Part shown: positions 1-9,222 of the stretch, one piece after another
How the letters are laid out: each line of letters starts with the position of its first letter
Numbering within the stretch: the stretch's first letter is position 1
Assembly: GCF_028471945.1 (NCBI RefSeq)
Contig: NZ_CP110128.1
Coordinates: 4,018,501 to 4,082,500, forward strand
DNA: 64,000 nucleotides
Reading direction: 5' to 3'
Source: Pseudomonas sp. WJP1
Lineage (GTDB): Bacteria > Pseudomonadota > Gammaproteobacteria > Pseudomonadales > Pseudomonadaceae
Made by a program: the position numbers and the translations under genes
Notes under the pieces: generated by a model
What the model saw: only the letters and a program-made list of their open reading frames with translations
What the model was told of the DNA's origin: nothing
Database searches by the model: none

Positions 1-1
1 A

Positions 2-619
2 CTGGCAAACATGGTACGAGCCGGTCAATGGATTCGTAACCTCGGCCCCGCGCATTTCGGCAGCGACGTGCACGGCAAAACCCTGGGCATCATCGGCATG
101 GGGCGCATCGGCGAGGCACTGGCCCAGCGTGGGCATTGCGGTTTCGGCATGCCGGTGATCTATCACAGCCATTCGCCGAAACCGGCGGTTGAACAGCGTT
201 TCAATGCGCAATACCGCAGCCTGGACGAGCTGTTGCTGCAGGCGGACTTCGTGTGCCTGACCTTGCCGCTGACCGCTGAAACCGAAGGGTTGATCGGTGT
301 TGAACAGTTTGCGCTGATGCGCCCCGAAACCATCTTCATCAACATCTCCCGGGGCAAGGTGGTGGATGAAGCGGCGTTGATCGAGGCCTTGAGTGCGGGG
401 CAGATTCGCGCGGCGGGGCTGGATGTGTTTGAGCGCGAGCCGCTTAACCTCGACTCGCCGCTGTTGCAGATGGACAACGTAGTGGCAACGCCGCACATGG
501 GCTCGGCGACCCATGAAACACGGGAGGCGATGGCCCGGTGTGCGGTGGACAATCTGTTGGCGGCGTTGGCGGGTGAGCGGCCGGCTAATCTGGTGAATGT
601 GCGGGCGTGGAAGGCTTGA
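2..619 (+). CDS. D-2-hydroxyacid dehydrogenase, 3' part (GhrB/KguD-like)
   Basis: The reading frame is open from the first bases of the window, so the N-terminal substrate-binding half lies upstream. What remains is the NAD(P)-binding Rossmann domain with GMGRIGEA, followed by the family's catalytic Arg (ISRGKVVDE), Glu (FEREP) and His (ATPHMGSA). These enzymes reduce 2-keto acids such as glyoxylate, hydroxypyruvate or 2-ketogluconate to D-2-hydroxy acids in the cytoplasm. The visible part cannot tell glyoxylate/hydroxypyruvate reductase from 2-ketogluconate reductase. The Met codon at position 11 is internal and not the start. A glycerate kinase gene lies 7 kb away, but nothing in the sequence links the two. 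Confidence 0.85.
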   Translation: MANMVRAGQWIRNLGPAHFGSDVHGKTLGIIGMGRIGEALAQRGHCGFGMPVIYHSHSPKPAVEQRFNAQYRSLDELLLQADFVCLTLPLTAETEGLIGVEQFALMRPETIFINISRGKVVDEAALIEALSAGQIRAAGLDVFEREPLNLDSPLLQMDNVVATPHMGSATHETREAMARCAVDNLLAALAGERPANLVNVRAWKA

Positions 620-635
620 GGGATTTGTTGTTTGT

Positions 636-748
636 CAGATAGCTATCGCGAGCAGGCTCGCTCCCACAGGACCTGATGCGGGCACAAATTTTGTGACCTC
701 CACCGAACACTGTGGGAGCGAGCCGGCTCCGGGCGGCGTTCCGACGAT
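636..748. repeat. REP sequence pair
   Basis: Two inverted REP units (about 637-672 and 706-747) carry the Pseudomonas core GAGCAGGCTCGCTCCCAC and its complement GTGGGAGCGAGCCGGCTC. They fill the gap between two convergent genes, a usual REP location. Confidence 0.85.
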
Positions 749-775
749 TAGGCCGGCAATGCCTACACAAATCTG

Positions 776-1963
776 TCAGGCCCGCCGCGCCTCCAGCAGA
801 TCCATGGCACACAGCGCAATCCGCCGACAGGCATCCGCCAGTTTGCGCTGATCCACCACCAGGCCGATGCGGATATGCCCCGCCGCGCTCGGCCCGAACG
901 CCTCACCTGCCAGCACCGACACGCCATACCCCTCCAGCAGCCGCTCGGCGAAATGCTGGGCAGACAACCCGGTCTGGCGCACGTCGGCCATCACGAACAT
1001 CCCGCCGTCCGGGCGAATGGCCCGGATGCCCGGGCATTGGTTCAGGCTGGTACACACCAGGTCGCGGCGCTGGCGATATTCTTCGCGCATCATTGCCACC
1101 TCCGGCAGGTCTTCATCCAGCGCCAGCTGCGCCGCCTTCTGGACGAACTCTGGAATGCCAAACAGCATGCTCAAAGAGAGATGCTCCAGATGGTCGTTCA
1201 AGAGTTTGGGCCCGATCACCCAACCCACGCGCCAGCCGCTCATGGCGTGGGATTTGGACAGGCTGTCGATGGTCGCGGTGCGCTCGGCCATGCCCGGCAG
1301 GCTGGCCGGGCTGATGTGCTCGCCCTCGTACAGCAGATCACCGTAGACCTCGTCGCTGATCAACCACAAGTCGTGGCGCACACACAGCAAGGCCAGCTCC
1401 TGCCAGATCATCAGCGACAAACTGGCCCCAGAAGGGTTGTTCGGGCTGTTGAGCAGTATCGCCCGGGTCCTGGGGGTGATGCGGGCCGCCACATCCGCCG
1501 GATCGACCCGAAACCCGTTCTCGGGACGCACCGGCACCGGCACCACGGTGGCACCGCACGCGCCGAACACACCTTCATACGTCACGTACATCGGCTCGGC
1601 GACGATCACTTCGTCGCCCGGATCGAGCAGGCACTGCGCGACCGAGTACACCGCGCATTGCGCGCCGGGCATCACGATCACATGGTCGGCATCCACCACC
1701 TGGCCACTGCGACGCCGATGACGGCGGGCAATGCTGTCGCGCAACCCCCGACTGCCGCGCACTTGTGAGTAATGGGTGTCGCCCGCCAGCAAACTGTCGA
1801 TGGCGGCCTGGATGATGGGTCTGGGTGTATCGAAATCAGGGTCGCCGACCGACAGCAGCAGTATGTCGACACCCTGTTCGCGCATTTGCAGAGCGCGGTC
1901 ATGAATCTGCCAGGCCGCGGCGCCTTCACCGGCGATGCGTTGGGTCAAACCTGAATAGCGCAT
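776..1963 (-). CDS. Pyridoxal-phosphate-dependent aminotransferase, class I/II
   Basis: A cytosolic fold-type I aminotransferase of 395 residues. Visible motifs are NSPNNPSG, the ISDEVYGDL segment, and the PLP-lysine motif SLSKSHAMSGWRVGW, with the Schiff-base Lys in SKSHA. The amino-acid substrate cannot be read from the sequence; it resembles aspartate/aromatic-type or arginine:pyruvate-type enzymes. The frame is open up to 2017, but ATG at 1963 is chosen because GGAG stands 8 bases before it and the protein then begins MRYSGLTQRIAG, as expected for the family. It converges with the dehydrogenase upstream and is separated from it by a REP pair. Confidence 0.85.
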   Translation of the reverse strand: MRYSGLTQRIAGEGAAAWQIHDRALQMREQGVDILLLSVGDPDFDTPRPIIQAAIDSLLAGDTHYSQVRGSRGLRDSIARRHRRRSGQVVDADHVIVMPGAQCAVYSVAQCLLDPGDEVIVAEPMYVTYEGVFGACGATVVPVPVRPENGFRVDPADVAARITPRTRAILLNSPNNPSGASLSLMIWQELALLCVRHDLWLISDEVYGDLLYEGEHISPASLPGMAERTATIDSLSKSHAMSGWRVGWVIGPKLLNDHLEHLSLSMLFGIPEFVQKAAQLALDEDLPEVAMMREEYRQRRDLVCTSLNQCPGIRAIRPDGGMFVMADVRQTGLSAQHFAERLLEGYGVSVLAGEAFGPSAAGHIRIGLVVDQRKLADACRRIALCAMDLLEARRA

Positions 1964-2306
1964 GTATTTCTCCAATCGCGCGAGTTCCTGAGTCAACCCT
2001 ATCTCAAATCGCGCCACGCGCCACTACCGCAATGAAATCGACGAACGGATTAGGCGAAGGAAATTCAGCGATATCTCCTACAGACCTAGCCTCCTTTACT
2101 GACAGCCAGTTCCGCAGTGTCCGATTAAAGTCCACCACCTGTAATTTGTGACAGGTTCCAAGCGGGGTGATTCGCGCTATAAGGAAACCGAGCCTCCAGC
2201 CCTGAAATCAGGTGCCTGAAGGACGGCCGCGCGAACCATGCCATCAAGCTGTAGGAAGATTCCGCCGCGCCCACGCCGTCAATGATGATGAATGGGAGAT
2301 TCAACT
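1964..2306. other. Intergenic region between divergent genes
   Basis: 343 bases separate the aminotransferase (minus) from the small LuxR-type gene (plus) and must hold both promoters. I see no convincing sigma-70 pair, palindrome or terminator; short open frames here look spurious. Confidence 0.4.
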
Positions 2307-2591
2307 ATGTACCGTGCCAATACCCTATCGGTTCGATCATCGCCAGCCCTGGCCAATCTCCAGGCGCAAGAACGCCCACAGCCTAAAGCGATCAAGCTGA
2401 CGGCGCGGGAAAAGGAGCTTTTGCATTGGACTGCCGTTGGTAAATCGTCCTGGGAAATCGCGCAGATCGTCCAATGCACCGAGGCGGGTGTGAATTACCA
2501 CTTTTGTAACATCCGCCGAAAATTCGGCGTGAGATCGCGCTGGATCGCCATGATGATGGCGCTGGATCTAGGCCTGATTAAGGCACCTTGA
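2307..2591 (+). CDS. Small solo LuxR-type HTH protein
   Basis: A 94-residue protein consisting almost only of a LuxR/GerE helix-turn-helix (about residues 30-90): LTAREKELLHWTAVGKSSWE, then a recognition helix and NIRRKFGV. There is no receiver or autoinducer-binding domain, so it is a DNA-binding solo or a partner for another regulator. ATG at 2307 is preferred over 2292 because GGGAG lies 8 bases upstream. It is followed after 51 bases by a response regulator on the same strand, so the two are probably co-transcribed and may act together. Target genes are unknown. Confidence 0.75.
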   Translation: MYRANTLSVRSSPALANLQAQERPQPKAIKLTAREKELLHWTAVGKSSWEIAQIVQCTEAGVNYHFCNIRRKFGVRSRWIAMMMALDLGLIKAP

Positions 2592-2642
2592 ACCACGCCT
2601 CTCCAGCGGTCGACCTGTCATTGACCCCTGTTGAGACTTTTC

Positions 2643-3392
2643 ATGAATCCGGACCCCGCACCTCGACCCCAACCGCTTGACCTCTCCCGCGCCAGTGCCT
2701 GTGACGATACGCCAGTGTCCCATGGGCAGCGCCCGAACAAAGCGCTGCGAATCATCATCGCCGACGATCATCCGGTCGTGCTGACGGGTATCGAAATGGC
2801 TCTCTCCTCCTTTGCCGATCCCACCTGTTCAGTGGTCGCCAAGGCCGAAAATGCCGATGAGCTGATCCATCATCTGCAGCACACCCCCTGTGACCTGGTG
2901 ATCAGCGACTACGCGATGCCTTACGGACGCCTTCCTGATGGGCTGGCGTTGATGGGTTACCTCAAACGGCATTTCGCTCCGCTGCCTCTGATTGTAGTGA
3001 CCATGTTGAGCAACCCGTCGTTATTGCAAGCACTGCTCAACATCGGAGTGAACGGTCTGTTCGATAAGCGCAGCGCCTTGAACGAGGTAAAACGGGCGGT
3101 AATCGCCGTTGCCAGGGGGCGTCGATACCTCTGCCCCACCTTTGCCGGGATCCTCGATACCCAGTCCTTGCCTGTCTTCGGTGCCAACGCTCCTTTAGTG
3201 AGTCTTACGAACCGGGAAATCGAAGTGGTCCGCTTAATTGCCCAGGGGCTGTCCGGACGACAGATTGCCGCGCAACTGAACCGCAGCGAAAAAACCATCA
3301 GCCGACAAAAACGTACCGCCATGGACAAGTTGGGACTTGGCCATGACGGTGGGTTGGTGGAGTTTGCACGGGTGAGTGGGTTGAAGCACTGA
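2643..3392 (+). CDS. NarL/RcsB-like response regulator
   Basis: 249 residues. The receiver domain (about 35-155) has the acidic pair D41/D42 (IIIADDHPVVLTG), phospho-acceptor D89 (VISDYAMP), T120 and conserved K142 (LFDKRS). A LuxR-type HTH follows at about 185-240 (LTNREIEVVRLIAQGLSGRQ). The AMPYGRLPDG loop and overall layout recall RcsB. The first ~33 residues are a disordered Pro-rich extension. The start is ATG 2643, with a GAG-type ribosome site 7 bases upstream; TTG at 2631 is less likely. No sensor kinase is next to it, so its input is unknown. The short upstream HTH protein is its likely operon partner. Confidence 0.85.
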   Translation: MNPDPAPRPQPLDLSRASACDDTPVSHGQRPNKALRIIIADDHPVVLTGIEMALSSFADPTCSVVAKAENADELIHHLQHTPCDLVISDYAMPYGRLPDGLALMGYLKRHFAPLPLIVVTMLSNPSLLQALLNIGVNGLFDKRSALNEVKRAVIAVARGRRYLCPTFAGILDTQSLPVFGANAPLVSLTNREIEVVRLIAQGLSGRQIAAQLNRSEKTISRQKRTAMDKLGLGHDGGLVEFARVSGLKH

Positions 3393-3410
3393 GATTCAGC
3401 ACCTGATTAC

Positions 3411-3441
3411 CCAGGCTCCTTTGGCACTAAGTGGAGCCTGG
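3411..3441. terminator. Hairpin between convergent genes
   Basis: Perfect 9-bp stem CCAGGCTCC/GGAGCCTGG with a 13-base loop, placed between the response regulator stop and the end of the RHS gene. It lacks a clear T tract, so termination is inferred from position and stem only. Confidence 0.55.
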
Positions 3442-3448
3442 GGACCAA

Positions 3449-5536
3449 CTACGTTTGTCGAATAGTTGTTTGCATTAAAGTACCGTCATATCTGAAGTCA
3501 TCTAGAAATTTAAACTCAGCTAACACCTGAGATTCATCGGAGCTCATTTCAGGTTGGAGTGCATTCTCCCTCCTTTTTAATCGGCTACTCTCGGTATCAA
3601 CTACTGCTCCACGCCTTTGCCTTGGCGGTAGTGTTGGTGATGGCACTTGACTTGGGCTTGGGCTTGAGCTTGAGCTTGAGCTGCTCAGGCTTGAGCTTGG
3701 CCTCGGAGCTCGCATTGGGACTGGTCCTGGGGCTGGTATTATGGCTGATCCCGATCTTGAACTCGCCCCCCTGGGGGTGCTGATTCTCGTCTTGGCTCCG
3801 CCCTTGGCTTGCATGCTCACACCTACAAAAAGTAGAGCCACCGAAGCAACAGTTGCGAACGCACCCACGACTTCATTCCCCTCCTTGAACGACCAGACCG
3901 CGCCCCCTGCTGCAGCCAATCCCAAAACTATCGCAATTACACTGTGCCCACTCGGGTCTTTATGCTTAATCGGGTTCCCCAAACAATACATATACGCATT
4001 CAATCCTCCCTTCCCGAACGGACTCCAACTATCCGGACTTTGAAACCGCATGAAAAAAGGATTGAACGCCCGGTAGCCATCGCCGAGTAAATAACAACCG
4101 GTTTGCGTCTCCCGCAATTCGCCGTTGTAGCCCAATCGAGCACTCACCGGTTGTTCGGAACTGCCATGCCCATAAGCCGAGTAAGCGATGTCATTCGCCA
4201 ACCCCTGCCCGAGCTCGCGCAGCACGCTGTTTTTGTCATCACTGGCCAGCAGTAGGGACTTTGGGCCAGCACCTGCCTGGTGCTCGGCGAGCACGACTCC
4301 ATTGGCCGTGACAAACGTGCTGCTGTTCGTCGCATCACGCAAGTTGACCAGGTTGTCGCCTTGGTAAAAACGCTGTTGTTCGCTACCACCCGTGCTTTGA
4401 CTGGCCATCTTATCCAGCGAGTCATAGCGATAATCACTGGGGTCTTCGCCAGGCGAGGCGCTGACGCTGATCAAACGGCCAAGGTCGTCGTAACCAAGGC
4501 TGCGTCCAACTTCGTCATGCAACAAGTTGCCATCGGCATCGTAGTCCAGGTAGATCGTCTGTTCGGGGTCGCTCTCGAATTTACTGACCACCTTGATCAA
4601 CTGAGCCGGGTCGTCTGTGGAGTAGGTATAGTTGGCACGATTTCTGCCACCGGGGGCGTTATCGGTGTCTGGCGACCACGTGTCCACCCGCAGCAAGTTA
4701 TCCACTTCGTCGAATATAAACGACTGCATCTCGATAGGCCGGTTGTGAGGATCCACAGGCTGTTGAGTGCCGCTGCACTGGTAAACGAACAGGCGTCCGC
4801 GAACATCGTACTCATAGGTTTCGTCACGCAGCACCGTCTCCCCTTCCTTCAATATGCGCTGTACCAACTGGTCCACCTCGTTGTAGACCTGGCTCAGTTG
4901 TTGAGTCTGATCAGCGCCAAAATCGAACTCGCGCAGCACTTCACGCCCTTGGTCATCGTACGTCAGCTTGATTTCCAGACGCTGCTTGCCGTCGACGGTT
5001 TCAATCCATACGGTTTGGCCCAGGCTGTTGTAACAAAACTTCGAAGTCGTGGTGCCCAGTGTCGTGCTTTCAAGCTGGCCGGTCAGTTTTTTGTAGACAT
5101 AGGTTTGAACCTGTTCAAGGACATCGGTGTACTTCAGCAACCGAGCCTGGCGGCTGTAGTGGTAGTACATGCTGAGCGGCGGTGCATCGGCCTGTTCCCG
5201 GGTTTCGCTTTTAATCTCACCGTTGGTGAAGTATTCCCGGGAAAGTTTAAGACCGTTTTCTTCAGTCCACTTCAGGCGAGCGTTTTGCTCATCATAGTCG
5301 TAGGTCGCAGAAATGCCGGCGGTGGTGGTCGTGCGTTGTAGCGGATCCTCGCCCAAGGCAGGAAGGTAATCATCGGTCACGGTACCGCTGTTGATATTGG
5401 CCTGCTCGCCATTATCGACAATCCGGGCGAGCGAATGCGTGCTGATCAGCAACAAGGGCATGATCGTTATCCACTTCAAGGATGAGGACAACGGCGACAA
5501 TGTAAACGACGTTTTATTTTCCAAGCTAGACACCAC
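3449..5536 (-). CDS. RHS/YD-repeat protein with variable tip
   Basis: 695 residues. A hydrophobic stretch at about 20-37 ending HSLAR looks like a signal sequence. YD repeats (YDEQNARL, YDDQGREV, YDVRGRLF, YDADGNLL, YDDLGRLI) lead to the RHS-associated core at about 465-530, ending NPIKHKDPSGH. After the core comes a unique tip with two hydrophobic helices, a Ser/Pro-rich low-complexity run, and a charged tail, with no toxin fold I recognise. At 695 residues it is short for a classical Rhs protein and resembles TccC-like or orphan RHS cassettes. GTG at 5536 is the longest start but has a poor ribosome site; an internal ATG (MPLLLIST) is an alternative. It lies downstream of the 649-residue gene. 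No immunity gene fits after it, because the convergent response regulator ends 57 bases away. Confidence 0.8.
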   Translation of the reverse strand: MVSSLENKTSFTLSPLSSSLKWITIMPLLLISTHSLARIVDNGEQANINSGTVTDDYLPALGEDPLQRTTTTAGISATYDYDEQNARLKWTEENGLKLSREYFTNGEIKSETREQADAPPLSMYYHYSRQARLLKYTDVLEQVQTYVYKKLTGQLESTTLGTTTSKFCYNSLGQTVWIETVDGKQRLEIKLTYDDQGREVLREFDFGADQTQQLSQVYNEVDQLVQRILKEGETVLRDETYEYDVRGRLFVYQCSGTQQPVDPHNRPIEMQSFIFDEVDNLLRVDTWSPDTDNAPGGRNRANYTYSTDDPAQLIKVVSKFESDPEQTIYLDYDADGNLLHDEVGRSLGYDDLGRLISVSASPGEDPSDYRYDSLDKMASQSTGGSEQQRFYQGDNLVNLRDATNSSTFVTANGVVLAEHQAGAGPKSLLLASDDKNSVLRELGQGLANDIAYSAYGHGSSEQPVSARLGYNGELRETQTGCYLLGDGYRAFNPFFMRFQSPDSWSPFGKGGLNAYMYCLGNPIKHKDPSGHSVIAIVLGLAAAGGAVWSFKEGNEVVGAFATVASVALLFVGVSMQAKGGAKTRISTPRGASSRSGSAIIPAPGPVPMRAPRPSSSLSSSSSSSSPSPSQVPSPTLPPRQRRGAVVDTESSRLKRRENALQPEMSSDESQVLAEFKFLDDFRYDGTLMQTTIRQT
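3651..3700. repeat. Hexanucleotide repeat tract (GCTTGA/GCTTGG type)
   Basis: Tandem six-base units on the plus strand encode, on the minus strand, the Ser-rich run SSLSSSSSSSSPSPS of the RHS tip. As the unit is six bases, changes in copy number keep the frame and only alter linker length. Confidence 0.7.
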
Positions 5537-5647
5537 ATATCAGGAATTCAACGGTGGAGTTTGTCGTAGCCGACAACCTCCGCTTGAGCCTACAAAAGCG
5601 GCGAAGACTACCGAGACATCTCAGATTGGTATGTAGGACTTTTCCGA

Positions 5648-5700
5648 AGAGCACGAAGGATATTCGAAGGCCTCATAAAAAGCCGTCCTCTCCGTGCTCT
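5648..5700. repeat. Inverted repeat in the gap upstream of the RHS gene
   Basis: AGAGCACG (5648-5655) and CGTGCTCT (5693-5700) form a perfect 8-bp stem around a 37-base loop, between the 649-residue gene and the RHS gene. It has no T tract after it. It could be a weak terminator or processing hairpin. Confidence 0.35.
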
Positions 5701-5718
5701 CTCCTCGGATATTTGAAG

Positions 5719-7668
5719 TTAGGGCCGTGGTATCTTGCAATGGTCCTCTTCTTCAAATACACCGACCCTTACTTCGATCATATTGGATGACGCTTCATCC
5801 CCATCGATCTGCATCCCGTATGCCAGCCGTGCCCGGGTCGTTTGGCGTACTCCAGGAATGTAGGAAGGCTTCAGGCATCGCAAGTAAGGTACCAACCAAT
5901 AAATGCCATTACTTTCCTGCTCCTCAGTGACGGTTTTTTCTTGCACGATCTCGGTATTAACCAAGCCCACGCCATCTACAAAGAGCTGCCAAACGAACAT
6001 CACGCTCATATCTTTCTTCAAGTATTCGGATGGCGGGATGAGCACGTGAATACCCCACTCAGTGCCGTCAAACAGCAAATCATTGCAATTGACCAAGGTC
6101 CCCGCCATTTGCACTTCGGGATCTGGCAGTTCTATTTTCAGAACCTTGACGTTGATCGTTTCCGCAGGTGAATCCAAAGGATTGGTGACACCCGGCCGCT
6201 TGACCCTGAAACAAACTGGAAGGTTGAGCATCATCGGCGTTTTTTTGATTTCCTCCCAAGGCACTGGAATATCGATGGTCGCGCCTTCAGTCCCGTCGAT
6301 GGTGTGAGCGGTAGCAGTCACAAGCTCGCCATTCCATTTCACCGTGATTACATCATTGTCCTCAATGCCATCAGGGAGGGTGACGGTGACCGTGGCGGGT
6401 TTGTCCGCATCGGCCCTTGTCAAATCGGTTGTGCTACCGCTACTGCTGGTGATGATTGGCTTCAGGAAATCAGGATGCTCCGGGTCAGGTCCGCCCGGAT
6501 TAACAATTGGCACTTCAAGGTCCACCTTGAGTGGATTAACCCTCGGTGGGGAGTCGATGGGGTGATTGCCCCGCAATACCTGGAACTTTACTGGCGTGGA
6601 CTGTTGTCCACCCACGTTGAAGTCGTATGCATCCCTCATGTTGGGCCATGGGACAATAACTTTCGGTGATGGGCCTAACTGGGACATGGGGCCGCCGATG
6701 AAACTCTGTGTTCCCCAAATGATCCTGATGCGATCCTCAGGCAGGTAATTATCAATAGTTCCTGTGTGAACCTCTACGGGAGCGGCAGCATCTTCACGGT
6801 CGATCTCATCATTATCATCGCCCTTGGGCACCGTGGGCGATTTCAACCCGGAAGGTAGCGTCCCCAGTGCATTCTCGACAGTGACCGGCCATGACATCTG
6901 ACTTAAATTACCTGCCTTGTCCATTGCGCCGTACGCCAGATAAAGCGTGCGTGAGCCAAAGTCTTCGAAGACTTCCTTCAAAACCTTGATTTTGCGATCC
7001 GCTGGAAGCAGCCCCACATAATGCATTTCATCCATTGGCGGCAATTGCTCTGGAATCTTGTCGGACCAGGCGATGGCTATCGTGACGGGTTTGACCTCCC
7101 CAGGATCGGGGATCTCGCATTCAACTCCGCCCTGTGCTTCCAGAATTGCCGTCGTGATCAATTTTGGGACGATGGCTTCCGGGGGTGCGGCCGGCATCCA
7201 GGGCGCAGTTCTGTCGAAAGTCAGCGGGGTAGAAAACGATTCCACCTCCCCCCCGGTATTCCACTCCTTAACCCGATATCTGACTTCAAAAGTTCCCTCA
7301 TACCCATCGTATAGGGTCTTCGGAATTTCGAAGGAACCGGGAAAATTGGGCTGACTTGCCGGGTCCAAAATTGCGCGGTCTTCGAGGGGCTGATAATCAC
7401 TCCAGCCTTGAAACTTCCATTCCAGGTAAAGATGACCGACATCACCTGGGTCTTCCGGTAAGTTGACCCATGGTTTTACTGTGATTTTTATAGGTTCGGC
7501 AGCGGGCCCCTGGATTTTGCTGATATGCATCAACCCATCGGGATCACCTGGAATGGTATTTTCGATTGTCGGCTTGTCATAGGCGTTAGGTGCCGGAACC
7601 CTGGACAGGTTAGTACTTTTGCTCCTGTACACTTGCTCAACATTCAGTTGCTCTTCGGAACTTGCCAT
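5719..7668 (-). CDS. Protein of unknown function paired with the RHS gene
   Basis: 649 residues with no signal peptide, no transmembrane helix and no catalytic motif I recognise. It looks all-beta: repeated stretches such as VTIAIAWSDKIPEQ, VTVTLPDGIEDNDVITVKWNG and the final VPYLRCLKPSYIPGV suggest consecutive Ig-like modules of roughly 100-130 residues. ATG 7668 has AGGAGAG 5 bases upstream. The RHS gene follows on the same strand after 182 bases, suggesting one transcription unit and a joint role, perhaps as a carrier or structural partner of the RHS protein; that is inference from position. Base composition is lower in GC than the flanking housekeeping genes, which suggests accessory DNA. 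Confidence 0.6.
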   Translation of the reverse strand: MASSEEQLNVEQVYRSKSTNLSRVPAPNAYDKPTIENTIPGDPDGLMHISKIQGPAAEPIKITVKPWVNLPEDPGDVGHLYLEWKFQGWSDYQPLEDRAILDPASQPNFPGSFEIPKTLYDGYEGTFEVRYRVKEWNTGGEVESFSTPLTFDRTAPWMPAAPPEAIVPKLITTAILEAQGGVECEIPDPGEVKPVTIAIAWSDKIPEQLPPMDEMHYVGLLPADRKIKVLKEVFEDFGSRTLYLAYGAMDKAGNLSQMSWPVTVENALGTLPSGLKSPTVPKGDDNDEIDREDAAAPVEVHTGTIDNYLPEDRIRIIWGTQSFIGGPMSQLGPSPKVIVPWPNMRDAYDFNVGGQQSTPVKFQVLRGNHPIDSPPRVNPLKVDLEVPIVNPGGPDPEHPDFLKPIITSSSGSTTDLTRADADKPATVTVTLPDGIEDNDVITVKWNGELVTATAHTIDGTEGATIDIPVPWEEIKKTPMMLNLPVCFRVKRPGVTNPLDSPAETINVKVLKIELPDPEVQMAGTLVNCNDLLFDGTEWGIHVLIPPSEYLKKDMSVMFVWQLFVDGVGLVNTEIVQEKTVTEEQESNGIYWLVPYLRCLKPSYIPGVRQTTRARLAYGMQIDGDEASSNMIEVRVGVFEEEDHCKIPRP

Positions 7669-7961
7669 GTTGCTCTCCTGATAATGAATATCTGTTCGTG
7701 ACGATAGTCATGACCCATTCATCTCGGCAGGCAGTTCGAGCTACTTCAAGCACTGCAGAACACGCTTCGTCGCGCTACCCGGTTTTTACGACCTTGGGCA
7801 GAATTAAATACTCACTTTTTAGTTTGCGATACTGTCAGAGTTGACAGGTGGCTACTTATACAGGTGCGCGTGACTTGCTAAAAAACTTCCCGCAATGCTT
7901 GTTTAAACGCTGCCACCGAAACTTCGTAAAAGCCATACTGCGTCGGTGGCTGCCCAAGGTC

Positions 7962-9110
7962 CTACAGGGGATCGCGTAGAGCGGCCAGCCGCCAGACCCG
8001 CGCCACATCACTCGCTCGCTCACGCAACAGGCGCGGTGCTTCGCTGCAGGCTTGCGCCAATGTCATCGGCCCACTCGCCAGGGCAAACGCGGCGTCGATG
8101 CCATGGGCATACAACGCTTGATAGCCTTCGCCCAGCGTGCCGGCAATGACGATGACCGGTACGCCGTGTTCACGCGCAATGCGCGCCACACCAAAGGGTG
8201 TCTTGCCGCGCAAAGTCTGTGCATCGAAACGACCTTCGCCGGTGATCACCAGATCAGCGCCGGCAACCGTATCGGCCAGGCCCACCAGCTCGGCGACCAC
8301 TTCCACCCCGGCCTTGAACTGCGCCCCAAGGAACGCCTTGGCGGCAAACCCCAGGCCGCCCGCTGCGCCGCTGCCGGGCTCTCCGCGCACGTCTTTGTTC
8401 AAGACGAGTGCGCAGTGATCGGCAAAGTGCCCCAGCGCCAGATCCAGCCGTTCGACCTGCGCAGGCGTTGCGCCTTTTTGCGGGCCGAATATGGCCGACG
8501 CGCCGTGAGGACCACACAGCGGATTGTTCACATCGGCGGCGATGTCGAAGCGCACATCGGCCAGGCGTGGGTCGATGCCGCTCAGATCGATGCGGGCCAG
8601 CTGTCCCAGCGTCAGGCCGCCCGGCGCCAGGACCTGGCCCTGTGCATCCAGCAACTTCACGCCCAAGGCTTGCATCGCCCCGGCACCACCGTCGTTGGTG
8701 GCACTGCCGCCGATGGCCAGAATGATGCGCTGCGCCCCGGCATCGAGTGCGGCACGGATCAGCTCACCGGTGCCGTAGGTGCTAGTGACGCACGCATCGC
8801 GCTGATCGACTGGCACCAACTGCAAACCACTGGCCTCGGCCATTTCGATGATTGCCGTGTGACTGTGGGGTAACCACCCCCAGGCAGCGTCGACGACTAC
8901 GCCGAGCGGTCCGCGAACAGTCGTACTACGCAGCTCGCCATCACAAGCGGCCAGCACTGACTCGACCGTCCCTTCCCCACCGTCGGCCATCGGGCATTTG
9001 ACTAGCTGCGCAGCGGGCCATACCTCGGCCAGACCGAGGGCAATGGCATCGGCGACGCCTTGAGCGCTGAGGCTGTCCTTGAACGAATCGGGGGCGATGA
9101 CGATTTTCAT
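7962..9110 (-). CDS. garK: Glycerate kinase
   Basis: 382 residues of the GarK/GlxK type. It begins MKIVIAPDSFKDSLSA and contains PMADGGEGTVES, IGGSATNDGGAGAMQALG and the VITGEGRFDAQT segment, all signatures of this family. It phosphorylates D-glycerate in the cytoplasm, feeding glycerate from glucarate, galactarate or glyoxylate metabolism into glycolysis. Members may form 2- or 3-phosphoglycerate; sequence alone does not decide. AGGAG lies shortly before the ATG. The upstream gene on the same strand encodes a CdaR-type regulator, which fits control by sugar diacids or glycerate. Confidence 0.92.
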   Translation of the reverse strand: MKIVIAPDSFKDSLSAQGVADAIALGLAEVWPAAQLVKCPMADGGEGTVESVLAACDGELRSTTVRGPLGVVVDAAWGWLPHSHTAIIEMAEASGLQLVPVDQRDACVTSTYGTGELIRAALDAGAQRIILAIGGSATNDGGAGAMQALGVKLLDAQGQVLAPGGLTLGQLARIDLSGIDPRLADVRFDIAADVNNPLCGPHGASAIFGPQKGATPAQVERLDLALGHFADHCALVLNKDVRGEPGSGAAGGLGFAAKAFLGAQFKAGVEVVAELVGLADTVAGADLVITGEGRFDAQTLRGKTPFGVARIAREHGVPVIVIAGTLGEGYQALYAHGIDAAFALASGPMTLAQACSEAPRLLRERASDVARVWRLAALRDPL

Positions 9111-9222
9111 GGGGGTTCTCCTGTTCCAATGCGCCCATGCTGCCAGTCGCCATGAACAATAACGCCAGGCTGCTGCACAAGCGGCACTGGGGATTATTGT
9201 TCATTTCCACAAAGCCCGGGGT

